The notes beneath the pieces are model-generated. The model had not been told where the DNA came from. It saw nothing but the letters and a program-made list of their open reading frames with translations, and made no database searches. A DNA stretch of 64,000 bases from contig JAGATC010000019.1 in NCBI GenBank assembly GCA_017621455.1, positions 1 through 64,000 on the forward strand, read 5' to 3'. Positions 15,898 through 25,821 of the stretch are shown here, piece by piece (positions within the stretch are counted from its first letter, which is position 1; every line of letters starts with the position of its first letter). The position numbers and the translations under genes are program-made. Origin of the DNA: Alistipes sp. GTDB lineage: Bacteria > Bacteroidota > Bacteroidia > Bacteroidales > Rikenellaceae.

Positions 15898-16842
15898 TTA
15901 CTCAATTTGTTCGTCGACGAGATAGTGGTTGCGGTCGCTCGAACGGCGATTGACCAACTCACCGATAAAGCCGGCAAGGAAGAGCTGCACGCCAATAACA
16001 ATGGCAGTGAGACTCAGATAGAAAAGCGGCTGATTGGTGATGGGATAGGCATAGGCAAATTTCTCGACAATAATCCACACGATAGCCACAAAGCCCAAGA
16101 GGAACATAAGCGTGCCGAGACCTCCGAAGATATACATGGGAGAGCGGCCAAAATGCGACATAAAGGTCACAGAGATAAGGTCGAGGTAGCCCTTAACCAT
16201 GCGCTCAAGGCCAAACTTCGAGTGGCCATACTTACGCTCGTGGTGCTCGACAACCTTCTCGCCAATACGCTTGAAGCCCGCATGCTTCGACAAGATAGGC
16301 ATATAGCGGTGCATCTCGCCATAGACCTCGATGCTCTTGACAACCTTCAGGCGATAGGCCTTCAATCCGCAGTTGAAGTCGTGCAGTTTGATGCCCGACA
16401 TTATGCGTGCCGTGAGGTTGAAGAACTTGCTCGGCCAACGCTTGCCAATGGGGTCATAGCGCTTACGCTTCCAGCCCGAGACAAGGTCGTAGCCATCCTC
16501 TAAAATCATGCGACGCATCTCGGGAATCTCGTCGGGAGAGTCCTGCAAGTCGGCATCCATGGTGAATACCACCTCGCCACTTGCCATCTCAAAACCCGAA
16601 TACAAAGCTGCCGACTTGCCATAGTTGCGCATGAAGCTGATGCCCTTAACCGCTGGATAGCGCTCCTTGAGGCTCTTGACAACACCCCATGAGCCATCCG
16701 TAGAGCCATCATCGACCATGATAATCTCGTAGCTAAGACTATTCTCTTTGGCTACCCTATCAATCCATGCGACAAGCTCGGGGAGCGACTCCTCCTCATT
16801 ATAAAGTGGCACAACGACCGATATATCCAATCGCTTACTCAT
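15898..16842 (-). CDS. GT2 glycosyltransferase, GtrB/ArnC/DPM1-like
   Basis: A 314-residue polyprenyl-phosphate sugar transferase. The GT-A domain shows SVVVPLYNEEESL, VDDGSTDGS and DADLQDSP (the metal-binding DxD), and RNYGKSAALY follows. Two C-terminal transmembrane helices (about 230-255 and 270-295) anchor it. Family members move a sugar from a nucleotide to undecaprenyl or dolichyl phosphate on the cytoplasmic face. It begins 2 bases after the DUF4199 gene; GT2-DUF4199 pairs are common in Bacteroidota. Confidence 0.9.
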   Translation of the reverse strand: MSKRLDISVVVPLYNEEESLPELVAWIDRVAKENSLSYEIIMVDDGSTDGSWGVVKSLKERYPAVKGISFMRNYGKSAALYSGFEMASGEVVFTMDADLQDSPDEIPEMRRMILEDGYDLVSGWKRKRYDPIGKRWPSKFFNLTARIMSGIKLHDFNCGLKAYRLKVVKSIEVYGEMHRYMPILSKHAGFKRIGEKVVEHHERKYGHSKFGLERMVKGYLDLISVTFMSHFGRSPMYIFGGLGTLMFLLGFVAIVWIIVEKFAYAYPITNQPLFYLSLTAIVIGVQLFLAGFIGELVNRRSSDRNHYLVDEQIE

Positions 16843-16844
16843 AG

Positions 16845-17474
16845 TTACATCACGTTTTTCTTGACATTACGGCGTGCAAAGTAGGCGATAGCAAGACCCA
16901 CGATACCTCCCGAGAACATATAGTTGGACATGTACGAGATGATGTTGCTAAACATTGATGGACGCTCTGCTGTCAATATCAGCTCGCGATAGTCGTCAAA
17001 CATCTTGTTGTAATCGGCAATCAGCGCCTGGCTACCCTCAGCTCCGGCCATGCCATCAAGCATTAACTTCACCTCATTGATGCGATTGAGATTACCCTCA
17101 ATGAAGAGGTCGTAGCCCATGATGTCAATGAAGATGGTATTAGACAAGCCTACGATGACACCCGCAAGCATAGAGACCATAAGGATATAGCTAAGTGCTC
17201 GACCATAGGTGAACTTAACCTCAACAATGTTACCATCGGGCAGCGTCACCTGGTCAATCCAGTTTCTTGCCACACTTCGAGTAAAGCGGTAGACAAGCCA
17301 CACAAATACCACAATAATAGCGATATACTCAAAGCATATAATGAGCGACGCTGTAAGCACATCGACACTACTAAACAACAACATATACTGCTCGAAGATG
17401 TGTGATAGTGCCATGACAACACCCAATATCGCTGCTGAGCGAAGCACATCCATCCAGAAATTCTTAATGCTCAT
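16845..17474 (-). CDS. DUF4199-family membrane protein
   Basis: A 209-residue protein with four predicted transmembrane helices and the DUF4199 pattern: a long central extracytoplasmic or loop region (about 115-165) between helix pairs. Bacteroidota-specific, unknown function. Coupled to the GT2 gene, so a role in envelope glycolipid work is possible but inferred. Confidence 0.8.
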   Translation of the reverse strand: MSIKNFWMDVLRSAAILGVVMALSHIFEQYMLLFSSVDVLTASLIICFEYIAIIVVFVWLVYRFTRSVARNWIDQVTLPDGNIVEVKFTYGRALSYILMVSMLAGVIVGLSNTIFIDIMGYDLFIEGNLNRINEVKLMLDGMAGAEGSQALIADYNKMFDDYRELILTAERPSMFSNIISYMSNYMFSGGIVGLAIAYFARRNVKKNVM

Positions 17475-17489
17475 TTTCTATCTAATTGA

Positions 17490-18506
17490 TTACTTAATAT
17501 TCATTCTATCGAGCGCACGGTGGTATGCCGCGGCATTACGGTTATGCTCCGAAAGGGTACGAGCAAAGTTGTGACGTCCATCCATCTCGGGACGAGCGCA
17601 GAAGTAGAGGTAGTTGTGCTCCTCGTAGTTGATAACACCCTCGATAGCCGCCATGTCGGGCATAGCAATTGGCGTGGGAGGCAGACCCAGATACATATAT
17701 GTATTATATGGAGAATCGATACTCTTATGCTTGTCGAGTACACGCTTGATGGTTGGGTCTCCCGCAGCATACTTCAATGTGGGATCGGCCTGAAGTAGCA
17801 TACCGCACTCCAAACGGTTGATATAGACGCCCGCAACACGCGCCATCTCATCCTTTGCATTGGTCTCCTCATGCACGATAGAGGCCAACACCATAGCCTC
17901 GTATGGGGTTAAACCAGAGCGCTCGAGAGCTGCAACGCGTGCCTCATCAGACCAAAACTTATCCGACTCACTCTTCAGGCGACGCACCAAAGCCTCGGGC
18001 TCAACATCGGCATACACCTCATAGGTATTGGGTAGAAATATAGAGAACATTGCCTCAGCTGAATCGAAGCCAAACTCCTCCATAAGCGTCTCGCTACGCA
18101 GCGCTGCAAGCATCGAGACAGAGTCGGCATCTATCTGCATGGCAATCTTACCAGCCAACGCCTCGGGTGTACGGGCATTATTTATGACAAGGTTCACGCT
18201 ATTGTCGCTACCGAACTTAAGCGTGCGTGCCACCTCGATTACGGTCATACCCTCCTCAAAAGTGTAGGTGCCAGGCTCTATGCCCTCGTCAAGGTCGATA
18301 TGCCAAGCATAGATATCAAACGCTGTGTCATAGTCGATATATCGCTTAACCTTTTCGGTCATCTCATCGTAGCTCTCATCGCTGCGTAACACTAAATTAA
18401 AGCGTTCACCAACGGCGGGGTTAAAAAAGTTATGATACGCCCACATTCCCGCAACTCCCACTACGACAATGAGTACCACGACTACATACAAAATTTTCTT
18501 TCTCAT
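17490..18506 (-). CDS. mltG: Endolytic murein transglycosylase MltG
   Basis: A 338-residue single-pass membrane protein (helix about 5-24) with a YceG/MltG domain. The catalytic region LASIVHEETN (Glu in HEE) and the following VYINRLECGMLLQADPTLKY are family hallmarks. MltG cuts nascent glycan strands and sets their length. The C-terminus holds the usual PPTPIAMP motif. First gene of a minus-strand run that continues through DUF4199, GT2, DUF4293, thioesterase, UbiA and EamA. Confidence 0.93.
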   Translation of the reverse strand: MRKKILYVVVVLIVVVGVAGMWAYHNFFNPAVGERFNLVLRSDESYDEMTEKVKRYIDYDTAFDIYAWHIDLDEGIEPGTYTFEEGMTVIEVARTLKFGSDNSVNLVINNARTPEALAGKIAMQIDADSVSMLAALRSETLMEEFGFDSAEAMFSIFLPNTYEVYADVEPEALVRRLKSESDKFWSDEARVAALERSGLTPYEAMVLASIVHEETNAKDEMARVAGVYINRLECGMLLQADPTLKYAAGDPTIKRVLDKHKSIDSPYNTYMYLGLPPTPIAMPDMAAIEGVINYEEHNYLYFCARPEMDGRHNFARTLSEHNRNAAAYHRALDRMNIK

Positions 18507-18519
18507 TTTATAATATTTT

Positions 18520-18550
18520 TTTGCAAAGATACTTTTTTTTTGTACATTTG
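18520..18550 (+). promoter_or_regulatory. Promoter of the SRP RNA
   Basis: TTTG (18520-18523), exactly 19 bases, TACATTTG (18543-18550). The first base of the RNA, 18556, lies six bases after the -7 box, which supports both calls. Confidence 0.82.
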
Positions 18551-18555
18551 CACCC

Positions 18556-18652
18556 GGGTAAGTCTTATACGACCAGCTCCTACAGAACTCCCCCAGGCGA
18601 GGAATCGAGCAAGGGTATGTGGTTGTAGCGGTGCGATATAAGTAGCTTACCC
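18556..18652 (+). ncRNA. ffs: Signal recognition particle RNA (4.5S type)
   Basis: A 97-base rod: GGGTAAG at the 5' end pairs with CTTACCC at the 3' end. The apical part contains ACTCCCCCAGG, a GCGA-GGAA-TCG tetraloop hairpin, and AGCAAGGGT, the conserved SRP domain IV loops that bind Ffh. A T run follows directly (18653-18662). It is flanked by mltG (divergent) and a Yip1-like gene (convergent). Confidence 0.88.
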
Positions 18653-18691
18653 TCTTTTTTTTGTGCTACATTCGCCATCAACGTAACTACC

Positions 18692-19309
18692 CTACCACGT
18701 CATCCCCTCATACAAGGCTGCAAGCAACAACTTCGACAGGTAGTATGCCAGAGGTGTTGCCACCAAATAGCACAGTAACGTCACAAAACCTGGACTCTGC
18801 GTGGCACGACGAAATGCCTGATACCCCCAGTAGATAGTCCAAAGACCAACAACCACCGCAACCACAGCCATGATGATAGTCTCGGCACGATAGAGCTCGT
18901 AAGCCACACCTGGGTCGTACATAAACTGAGCGTAGGCCATGCGGTCAACGAAGATGCCAGGCACCAGCAACAGTGTGATAGGCCAGTGCGCAAAGAGCAT
19001 ACGACCAAAGGCCTCGACAACACCCGTACGGCGATTACGCATAACGCCAAAGGCAAAGTACACAACGCCATACGACACCCACACCGTTAGAGCGATAGCA
19101 ACATGCCAAATAAGCGGAATATATCCCGCCGTGGTGTAGCCTACCATCGACGTGGGAACAAACTGGAAGTACCACGACACGATGGCGCCAATAATCAACC
19201 AAGCTATTCCCCACAACAGAGCGTTATTACGCGAGTTTGTAGCGGGGCGATTTATCATTCGCGATATAAATGAGCCACTGTGCGATCCCGAAGATGCTCG
19301 TCTTGCCAT
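18692..19309 (-). CDS. Yip1-like multi-pass membrane protein
   Basis: A 205-residue protein with a basic, Ser-rich N-terminus and five hydrophobic helices. The arrangement resembles the Yip1/YIPF domain of bacterial membrane proteins. No catalytic motif is seen. It is the last of three genes on the minus strand (TPR protein, beta-barrel, this), 12 bases after the barrel gene, so a shared envelope role is likely but undefined. Confidence 0.65.
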   Translation of the reverse strand: MARRASSGSHSGSFISRMINRPATNSRNNALLWGIAWLIIGAIVSWYFQFVPTSMVGYTTAGYIPLIWHVAIALTVWVSYGVVYFAFGVMRNRRTGVVEAFGRMLFAHWPITLLLVPGIFVDRMAYAQFMYDPGVAYELYRAETIIMAVVAVVVGLWTIYWGYQAFRRATQSPGFVTLLCYLVATPLAYYLSKLLLAALYEGMTW

Positions 19310-19321
19310 AATACTTATATG

Positions 19322-20995
19322 TTAAAAATCGATCTTTACACCAACCATAAAGCCTATACCATTGCGATAGTAGTAGGCATAGTCGTATATCTTCTGATTG
19401 AGCAGGTTATAGCCATTAGCATATAGCTCCACAGCATCCGTAGCGCGGAAAGCAATACCAGCCTTAAGGTCGAACACGGCAGGAGCCTCAAGTGCTCGAG
19501 CGACACCACCCATATCGTTAATCTGCATAGACCACATGCGCTTACTCATAAAGTCACCCGATAGGTTGAACTTCCAGCGCTTATGCTTATACTCTGCCAT
19601 AACATCGGCAACAATCTTAGGCTCAGCAACCGAGTAGATAGCATCCGTATTATCGGCATGAGCACGTACCGAAGCAGCCAGCGTCAAGCCACCGATGGGG
19701 TGATACTCAACCTCAGCACCTACGAAGAGACGGTTGTTGTTGTCCTGCGTAAAGCCAAACGTGCCAATCTCATTAACATACCAGAACATCTGGTCGCGCA
19801 TGAAACTACCACCGAGATATACTCGATATGCCACCTTCGAGCTGCGATCCGAGCCCGATATACCGAAGTGCAGGTCGTAGCTGCGCGTTGGGGCTATTGT
19901 GGCGAAGTTGCGCTGCATAGGATAGTAGGCAATGAAGGGATTATCCTCGTAGAGAGCTTCTATGCCATTGTGCTTGACATTAGTCTCAAGCTCGATAAAG
20001 GGCACGATGCCCACCTTGCCCAGATCAAAGGCTACAGTAGCTGCGGGCATGAAGAAGTGCGACGCCTTATTGCGACCCGACACCTTGTCGTACTTATACT
20101 GCAACTCTGCCGTGATATTCACAAAGCCGAAATTACGGGCATAGCGTGCCGCGATGTTGAACGATAGGTCTTGATAGCCACAGATACCGGCACCACGCCA
20201 AAGGTCGAAGCCTGCACGGATGCCTATGACATTACCCTGAAAATCGCGTGCCATATCGCCCGCGATGCCTGCACGAATCTCGGCAACAGCGCCCTCCTCA
20301 TCGGTGATGGGGGGCACAGCGTGGCTCCAATAGCCACCATCGGCACTTACAGCGAAGTTAATTCTTGAGAGATCGACAAAGTCGTCGCCATAGCGCAGGC
20401 TGAGCTCTGCATCGTGGAAGTGTAGCCTCGAGGGATCACTAATCATGGCATAACGGTTGAATATTGAGTAGTCGTAGTCGGCACTCGCTGTGAACATCTG
20501 CTTGCCAGCAACAACACCACCATTTACGTTGAGACGATTCGACATAGTATAGCTCTCGGCCGAGGAGCGCTTAACGCCATCAACATTTAGCTTCTGAGCA
20601 AAGTTACCATCGTGCTCGACACCTACACCGAGGTAGCCTATACGTGTGTTATATGTGGTATAGCGCAACGTTGCATCACTAACTAACGGGTAGCCCACAC
20701 CCAACTGCGCATAGAAGTGCTCAGCACGGTTGTAGTCCCAATAGTTGGCACGTGCGGGTTTGAAGTTGTGGTCCTCGAGTTCCACCTGCCATGTCTCAGG
20801 ACTAACCGAGTAGACAATAGTGGGCTCCACCTCTGGAGCGTCGCTAATCTCCGTGGGAGCAATCATCTTCTTTGCGGCAGAGGCCTCGTGTGTGTAGTTC
20901 TTGGTAACCTCCACACGTTTGTGCTCCTGAGCCTGTAGCGATTCGTGTGCAGCAACGATGAGAGATAGCGTCAATATTATGGGTATGTATCGCAT
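19322..20995 (-). CDS. Outer-membrane beta-barrel protein, TonB-receptor-like without plug
   Basis: A 557-residue protein with a Sec signal (cleavage after LQAQ, about residue 23) and from about 90 onward repeated amphipathic strands with aromatic girdles, ending MVGVKIDF with terminal Phe. The C-terminal motif ELYANGYNLLNQKIYDYAYY is typical of TonB-dependent receptor barrels, but an N-terminal plug domain is not present. It follows the large TPR gene by 27 bases. TPR protein plus barrel suggests an envelope assembly or secretion unit rather than a nutrient receptor; this is inference. Confidence 0.78.
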   Translation of the reverse strand: MRYIPIILTLSLIVAAHESLQAQEHKRVEVTKNYTHEASAAKKMIAPTEISDAPEVEPTIVYSVSPETWQVELEDHNFKPARANYWDYNRAEHFYAQLGVGYPLVSDATLRYTTYNTRIGYLGVGVEHDGNFAQKLNVDGVKRSSAESYTMSNRLNVNGGVVAGKQMFTASADYDYSIFNRYAMISDPSRLHFHDAELSLRYGDDFVDLSRINFAVSADGGYWSHAVPPITDEEGAVAEIRAGIAGDMARDFQGNVIGIRAGFDLWRGAGICGYQDLSFNIAARYARNFGFVNITAELQYKYDKVSGRNKASHFFMPAATVAFDLGKVGIVPFIELETNVKHNGIEALYEDNPFIAYYPMQRNFATIAPTRSYDLHFGISGSDRSSKVAYRVYLGGSFMRDQMFWYVNEIGTFGFTQDNNNRLFVGAEVEYHPIGGLTLAASVRAHADNTDAIYSVAEPKIVADVMAEYKHKRWKFNLSGDFMSKRMWSMQINDMGGVARALEAPAVFDLKAGIAFRATDAVELYANGYNLLNQKIYDYAYYYRNGIGFMVGVKIDF

Positions 20996-21022
20996 ATTCA
21001 GTAGGTTTATCAGTTATGGTGA

Positions 21023-24013
21023 TTACTTAGGGAGGTTAGCGATGTGCTGCTTAGCCTCGTCTACAATGCCATCATCCTTAGGCATGTAACCATCGACGAT
21101 GCTCTGGAACGTAGCGCGTGCCTGGAACGTATTACCAGTCTTGGCAAACGTCTCTCCTAGCAATATGAATATCTTGGCCTGCCAGTATGATGAGCCGCAC
21201 TCACCCATATCGAAGACCCTCTGCTGAGCACCCTCATAGTCGCCAGCAAGATATAGCTGCTCGACCATGCGGTAGTATGCCTCGGCACCCTCCTCGGTCA
21301 TTGGGTTTTCAGCAAGTGAGGCATATAGCTCATAAGCCTGAGCGTCGCCCTCCTCACGAAGCACATCGGCCATGACTAACTTGGCATAGTTACGAGCCCA
21401 CAGAGTGGCATCCTCCATATTGGCAATATCTGCATACATCTGCTTGATAGCCGCGCTATCCTCAGTAAGTGCTGCAGCGTCGACATATCCCTCCGAAGCC
21501 TCGGCACGCCTATCCTTAGAGCTTGCCTCATCGTAGAGCGAGCGGTAAGCCCAAGCCGACTTGTCGTAGAGCTCCATATCGAACGACATGCGCGAGTAGA
21601 CATCGAGCACGCGCTCGGTGTACTGGTTACGGCCCTGCTGCAACAACTCGTCCATGGTCTGCATTGCCGAGATGTTATCATCGAGGTACATATGGCAGTC
21701 ACTCAGGTAGAAGAGTGCCTCGGTGCGGTTATAGCCATTCTCAAACTCACGTAAGTAGTTGGTTAGCTTCTCGCGAGCCTCACCCATCTCTCCTGCGAGG
21801 TAGATATTCTTCGCCGCAGCGAAGGTGAGCGAGTCGCGGGCAACGGTGCCTAAGTCGCTCTGCACGCCATTGCGCTCGGCGTAGTCGAGATACTCATCTA
21901 CCTTATCCTCCTTGACGTAAATATCGCGAAGGCTACGTATAGCCTCAAGTGCCGATGCTGACTGTGGATCGAACTCAACAACCCTCTCGTAGCAGGCAAT
22001 AGCCTCCTGCTGCTTACCAAGGTTGTAGTATGCCAATGCCAAGTCCGACATAGCGGCAACGTAGTAGGGAGAGGTGGTGTCACTATCGACAAAGTCCTGG
22101 AGGGTGGTAGCGCCATCAGCATAGCGCTCCTGTGCGATATAGCTGCGACCCAGCTCATACCATGCGTCATCCACATAGTCGCCCTCGCCATCGTTGATGA
22201 TACCACGAAGCATATCGCTCTTAAGCGTGGGCTTCTTGTCGATACCCTCGAGCAGTGCCAACTGGTAGCGCGCATAGTGACGGTGCTCCGAAGAGGAGTT
22301 TATAGAGATCTTGTAGGCATTACGTGCCTCGGTAAACTCACGTGCCGTAAAGTGAGAGTCACCCAAACGGTTCTGCGCATCAAAGAGGTAGTCATCACGC
22401 TTGGTGTAGTCGCGCACAAACTCATCGAATGCCTCGGCAGCATTTGCCATATCGCCCTCGTTGAAGTAGCTGTAGCCTATGCCATAGTGAGCAAACTGAT
22501 ACTCCACAGCGCTCTTAGGAGCACGACGCACATAGGCCTCATACTTTTCGCGAGCCAGAGCCATATCTCCCTTAGCAAAGGCTACCTCACCTTGCCAATA
22601 GAGAACCAAAGCGTTATACTTAGGCTGCAAGCCTATCTCCTCCGACTCTTTAAGCAGTCGCTCAGCAAGGTCCCAATCGCGCTTCTCGATGGCGCTAACA
22701 GCTCTGAAGAGAGCCACACGCTGCAACACCGACTTAATCTCATTATCGGGATTGGGATACTCGCGAAGTGCGATATAGGCTGCATCGTAATCCTCCGAGT
22801 TGTAGTAGCTGGCAATAAGCAGCTGCTTAACCTCCGACTCACGGGGTGAGCCTGGGTAACGCTCTAAGTACTGTTGCAATACCGCCGTAGCCTCGTTAAA
22901 CAGGCCTCCACCAAGCTCATACTTTAAGCGGCCATAGTTCAACAACGACTCACGTGCAATATCAACATCGTAACCCTCACCCTCGGCCGTAGCCATAGCA
23001 AAGGCGTCGGCAGCCGAAGGCTTATTGCCGAGCTTCACGTAACAGTCACCAAGGTGGTATGCCGCATTCTGTGTGAGTGCATCCTCATAGCCACACACAG
23101 CCTTAAGCGGAGCCACAGCATCGCTATAACGTGCCATACGGTAGAGTGAATAGCCGAGGATGTAGTTCTCCTGGCGACCCATAGCCTCACTCGATAGATT
23201 AACAATATAGCGTGCCGCCTGTGCATAGTCGCCCTTAATGAAGTAGCTCTCAGCGATGATGCGTATTAGGTCGTCACGTGTTGCAGGCATAGCCTGGTTT
23301 AGAAGTTTCTCGCCCTCGGTAATGACATAGTCGTAGTTAGCTCTACGATACTCTATCTGCAAGAGATAGAAGGGGGCAAGAGAGCTATACTCCTCGGTTG
23401 AGGCAAGCGTACGGAAGATCTCCTCGGCAGAGATAAACTCACCATCGAGGTAGTGCATATATGCGAGGTAGTACTGCGCATGGGGATAGTAGTCCGAGAT
23501 TTTCGACACGCGCTTAAGGTGTGTCTTAGCGCGTGGATAGTCCGCCTCGGTGAAGCGAATGTAGCCCATACGCATGTCGTAGCGCTCACGCTCACGAGCA
23601 TCGAGAGCCTTGTAGTCGACCTCGGCAAATATGCGCTCACCATCAGCCATCATGCCGTTATCGGTGTAGTACGAGGCGAGCATAAAGAGCATATCGTTGC
23701 GATAGATGCTCGATGGATGGTTCTCAATGAAGTTCTTCATCATGGCCTCAGCATCAGCCACGCCGAGCTCCACCGAGGTGTGTACCTTTTCAAACCTCAC
23801 CCACTCCACGTCGAGACGATTGTCGATGGGATTGATGTCGCGCTCCAAAGCAACAAGTGCCTCATGCGCCTCACCCCAGCGTCCGCGGGTCAGCATATCC
23901 TCAATTTCTGCCTTACGACCCGCAATATCGGGGCCTTGCGCCATAGCATCGACAGACGTTGCTGCCAAGATGAATAGGGCTAAAAACGATATAATTTGTC
24001 TACGCATACTCAT
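21023..24013 (-). CDS. Large periplasmic TPR-repeat protein
   Basis: A 996-residue protein with a signal peptide (cleavage near DAMAQG, about 26) and TPR-like helical repeats over nearly its full length, e.g. ALAYYNLGKQQEAIACYERV and HYGIGYSYFNEGDMANAAEA. TPR arrays of this size act as scaffolds; BamD-like and PorW-like proteins are distant analogues. No enzymatic motif. A TATCTTTG -7 box lies at 24032-24039 on the minus strand. It leads the operon with the beta-barrel and Yip1-like genes. Confidence 0.82.
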   Translation of the reverse strand: MSMRRQIISFLALFILAATSVDAMAQGPDIAGRKAEIEDMLTRGRWGEAHEALVALERDINPIDNRLDVEWVRFEKVHTSVELGVADAEAMMKNFIENHPSSIYRNDMLFMLASYYTDNGMMADGERIFAEVDYKALDARERERYDMRMGYIRFTEADYPRAKTHLKRVSKISDYYPHAQYYLAYMHYLDGEFISAEEIFRTLASTEEYSSLAPFYLLQIEYRRANYDYVITEGEKLLNQAMPATRDDLIRIIAESYFIKGDYAQAARYIVNLSSEAMGRQENYILGYSLYRMARYSDAVAPLKAVCGYEDALTQNAAYHLGDCYVKLGNKPSAADAFAMATAEGEGYDVDIARESLLNYGRLKYELGGGLFNEATAVLQQYLERYPGSPRESEVKQLLIASYYNSEDYDAAYIALREYPNPDNEIKSVLQRVALFRAVSAIEKRDWDLAERLLKESEEIGLQPKYNALVLYWQGEVAFAKGDMALAREKYEAYVRRAPKSAVEYQFAHYGIGYSYFNEGDMANAAEAFDEFVRDYTKRDDYLFDAQNRLGDSHFTAREFTEARNAYKISINSSSEHRHYARYQLALLEGIDKKPTLKSDMLRGIINDGEGDYVDDAWYELGRSYIAQERYADGATTLQDFVDSDTTSPYYVAAMSDLALAYYNLGKQQEAIACYERVVEFDPQSASALEAIRSLRDIYVKEDKVDEYLDYAERNGVQSDLGTVARDSLTFAAAKNIYLAGEMGEAREKLTNYLREFENGYNRTEALFYLSDCHMYLDDNISAMQTMDELLQQGRNQYTERVLDVYSRMSFDMELYDKSAWAYRSLYDEASSKDRRAEASEGYVDAAALTEDSAAIKQMYADIANMEDATLWARNYAKLVMADVLREEGDAQAYELYASLAENPMTEEGAEAYYRMVEQLYLAGDYEGAQQRVFDMGECGSSYWQAKIFILLGETFAKTGNTFQARATFQSIVDGYMPKDDGIVDEAKQHIANLPK

Positions 24014-24136
24014 TCATATAATATAGGGCAAAGATACACAATTTTCGCAAAACTGCACAACATATAGGAACGATTATTGCTTCGATTTTGGTATATAAAC
24101 GAAATATTTTTGTTTTATACCACAATTGAACCTATT

Positions 24137-24532
24137 ATGACACAGAAAATCACACTTCGCATGAATCCCGACCACTCATTTTCGATGTCGGATGGCCGTT
24201 CGTTAGAGAGCCTAAACCCCAAAGAGATGCTCCTATATGCCTCGCTCGACTGCCTCGCGCACACCATCACAGGTCTACTTAAAGAGCGCATCTCGACGGT
24301 TAAGAGCATGGAGCTATCGCTCGAGGGCAGACTATCGACACCTACGGTAGTAGCAGAGAGCACATACGCCCATTTCAACGTCGTATATAACATTGAGTGT
24401 CACACGCTTAAGGAGCAGTTAGATATTAGCCGCGCGGTAAATCTTGCACACAACAAATACTGCGGCATGTTGCAGATGCTACGAAAGATAGCACCCCTCT
24501 CGGAGGAGACATCCATCGTAGCTACAGAGTAG
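24137..24532 (+). CDS. OsmC/Ohr-family protein
   Basis: A 131-residue protein. The family pattern is present: NPKEMLLYASLDCLAHTI with the peroxidatic Cys39, and a second Cys109 in NKYCGML. OsmC proteins reduce organic hydroperoxides with two Cys. ATG at 24137 (MTQKITLRM) is chosen; an upstream in-frame start would add an unlikely hydrophobic leader. It converges on umuC. Confidence 0.8.
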   Translation: MTQKITLRMNPDHSFSMSDGRSLESLNPKEMLLYASLDCLAHTITGLLKERISTVKSMELSLEGRLSTPTVVAESTYAHFNVVYNIECHTLKEQLDISRAVNLAHNKYCGMLQMLRKIAPLSEETSIVATE

Positions 24533-24559
24533 CCGTTTGCAATAGAGTTGATTTGACAA

Positions 24560-25819
24560 TTATAGCGATACTATGGGCAGATCACTCCAACGAGTGGTAT
24601 AGGCGGGTGAGCGGTGGGCGCTGTTGGCCTTAACCTCGGCAAGTCCCTCGGAGGCAACTATAACGGAACCATCACCAGCACGGCGACGTATATCATCAAT
24701 GGCGCTCATAAGACGGCGGTGGCGGTCCTGGTGTTCGCCATCGAACATCGACACGGCAATACCCTCACGAGGCATGATACCAGAGGCTATAACACCCGCC
24801 TTCTTATACCCCGTACCACGCACATATATCTCCCTAAGTGCCTCACGTACAATACGTACTATATCTATTGTACTATCGGTGGGCTCGGACAGAGGAACAC
24901 ATATATGGCCATACTGCTGTACCTCACCCTCATGAAAGCGGTTGGTGGCGGCAAATACGGTGAGAGAGGAGCAGACGGAGCCCTGACTACGCAGCTTTTC
25001 TGCCGTCATGGAGGCGAACTTAGCCACCTGCTCCATAAGCTCGCCAAAGTCGTATATCTCCGTGGAGAAGCTGCGCGAGTTGCATATCGACTGCTTAGCA
25101 TCGCTCTTTGCCTCGAAGCCTATAGCAGGGATACCGTGAAGCTCTTGCCATGTGCGCACACCCGTAATTCCCATCATTCTGCGCACATAGTCCTCCTTAA
25201 GCGACCTAAAGTCGTAGGCGCTCTTGATACCCATAGCCTTCAGACGTGGTGCACTACGACGACCTATGCCCCACACATCCTCTATAGGCCAGCGTCGCAG
25301 CACCTTTTCGATGTCCTGGGGGCGGTACATAAAGCAACCTCCCGCGAGTTTCGGGTAGCTCTTGCATAGCTCGGCAGCAATCTTAGCCAGTGTCTTAGTG
25401 GGAGCTACGCCCACCGACATGGGGATGCCCGTAAGCCTACGGCAACGCTTAGATAGCGCCTTGGCAAAGCCATCGAAGTCGGGGTTATCCACCCCACGGA
25501 GGTCGAGAAAGGCCTCATCTATTGAGTAGACCTCGATGCATGGAGCAGAATCGCGCAATACGGCACGCACCCTACGCGAAAAGTCGGCATAGAGCGACAT
25601 ATTTGTAGAGAAGACCGTAACATCGTGTCGCTCAACGACATCACGTATTTTAAATAGCGGGTCGCCCATCTTTATTCCGAGCGCCTTAGCCTCATTCGAG
25701 CGAGCTATAGCACAGCCATCGTTGTGCGAGAGCACAACAACAGGACGCCCCTCCAAATCGGGACGAAAGACACGCTCACACGAGACAAAGAAGTTGTTAC
25801 AGTCGGCAAGGGCGAACAT
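24560..25819 (-). CDS. umuC: UmuC-like Y-family DNA polymerase V subunit
   Basis: A 419-residue translesion polymerase. The catalytic acidic residues lie in FALADCNNFF (Asp6) and YSIDEAFLDLR (about 100-110). A helix-hairpin-helix region follows (VWGIGRRSAPRLKAMGI), then the little finger and the C-terminal tail. It copies damaged DNA as UmuD'2C. It begins 2 bases after umuD. No SOS box is recognisable directly upstream because the gene pair is embedded in a longer minus-strand run. Confidence 0.93.
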   Translation of the reverse strand: MFALADCNNFFVSCERVFRPDLEGRPVVVLSHNDGCAIARSNEAKALGIKMGDPLFKIRDVVERHDVTVFSTNMSLYADFSRRVRAVLRDSAPCIEVYSIDEAFLDLRGVDNPDFDGFAKALSKRCRRLTGIPMSVGVAPTKTLAKIAAELCKSYPKLAGGCFMYRPQDIEKVLRRWPIEDVWGIGRRSAPRLKAMGIKSAYDFRSLKEDYVRRMMGITGVRTWQELHGIPAIGFEAKSDAKQSICNSRSFSTEIYDFGELMEQVAKFASMTAEKLRSQGSVCSSLTVFAATNRFHEGEVQQYGHICVPLSEPTDSTIDIVRIVREALREIYVRGTGYKKAGVIASGIMPREGIAVSMFDGEHQDRHRRLMSAIDDIRRRAGDGSVIVASEGLAEVKANSAHRSPAYTTRWSDLPIVSL

Positions 25820-25821
25820 CG

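Noticed and set aside
24614..25369. 251-codon frame antisense to umuC
   Set aside because: Shadow of umuC; no domain and no start signal.
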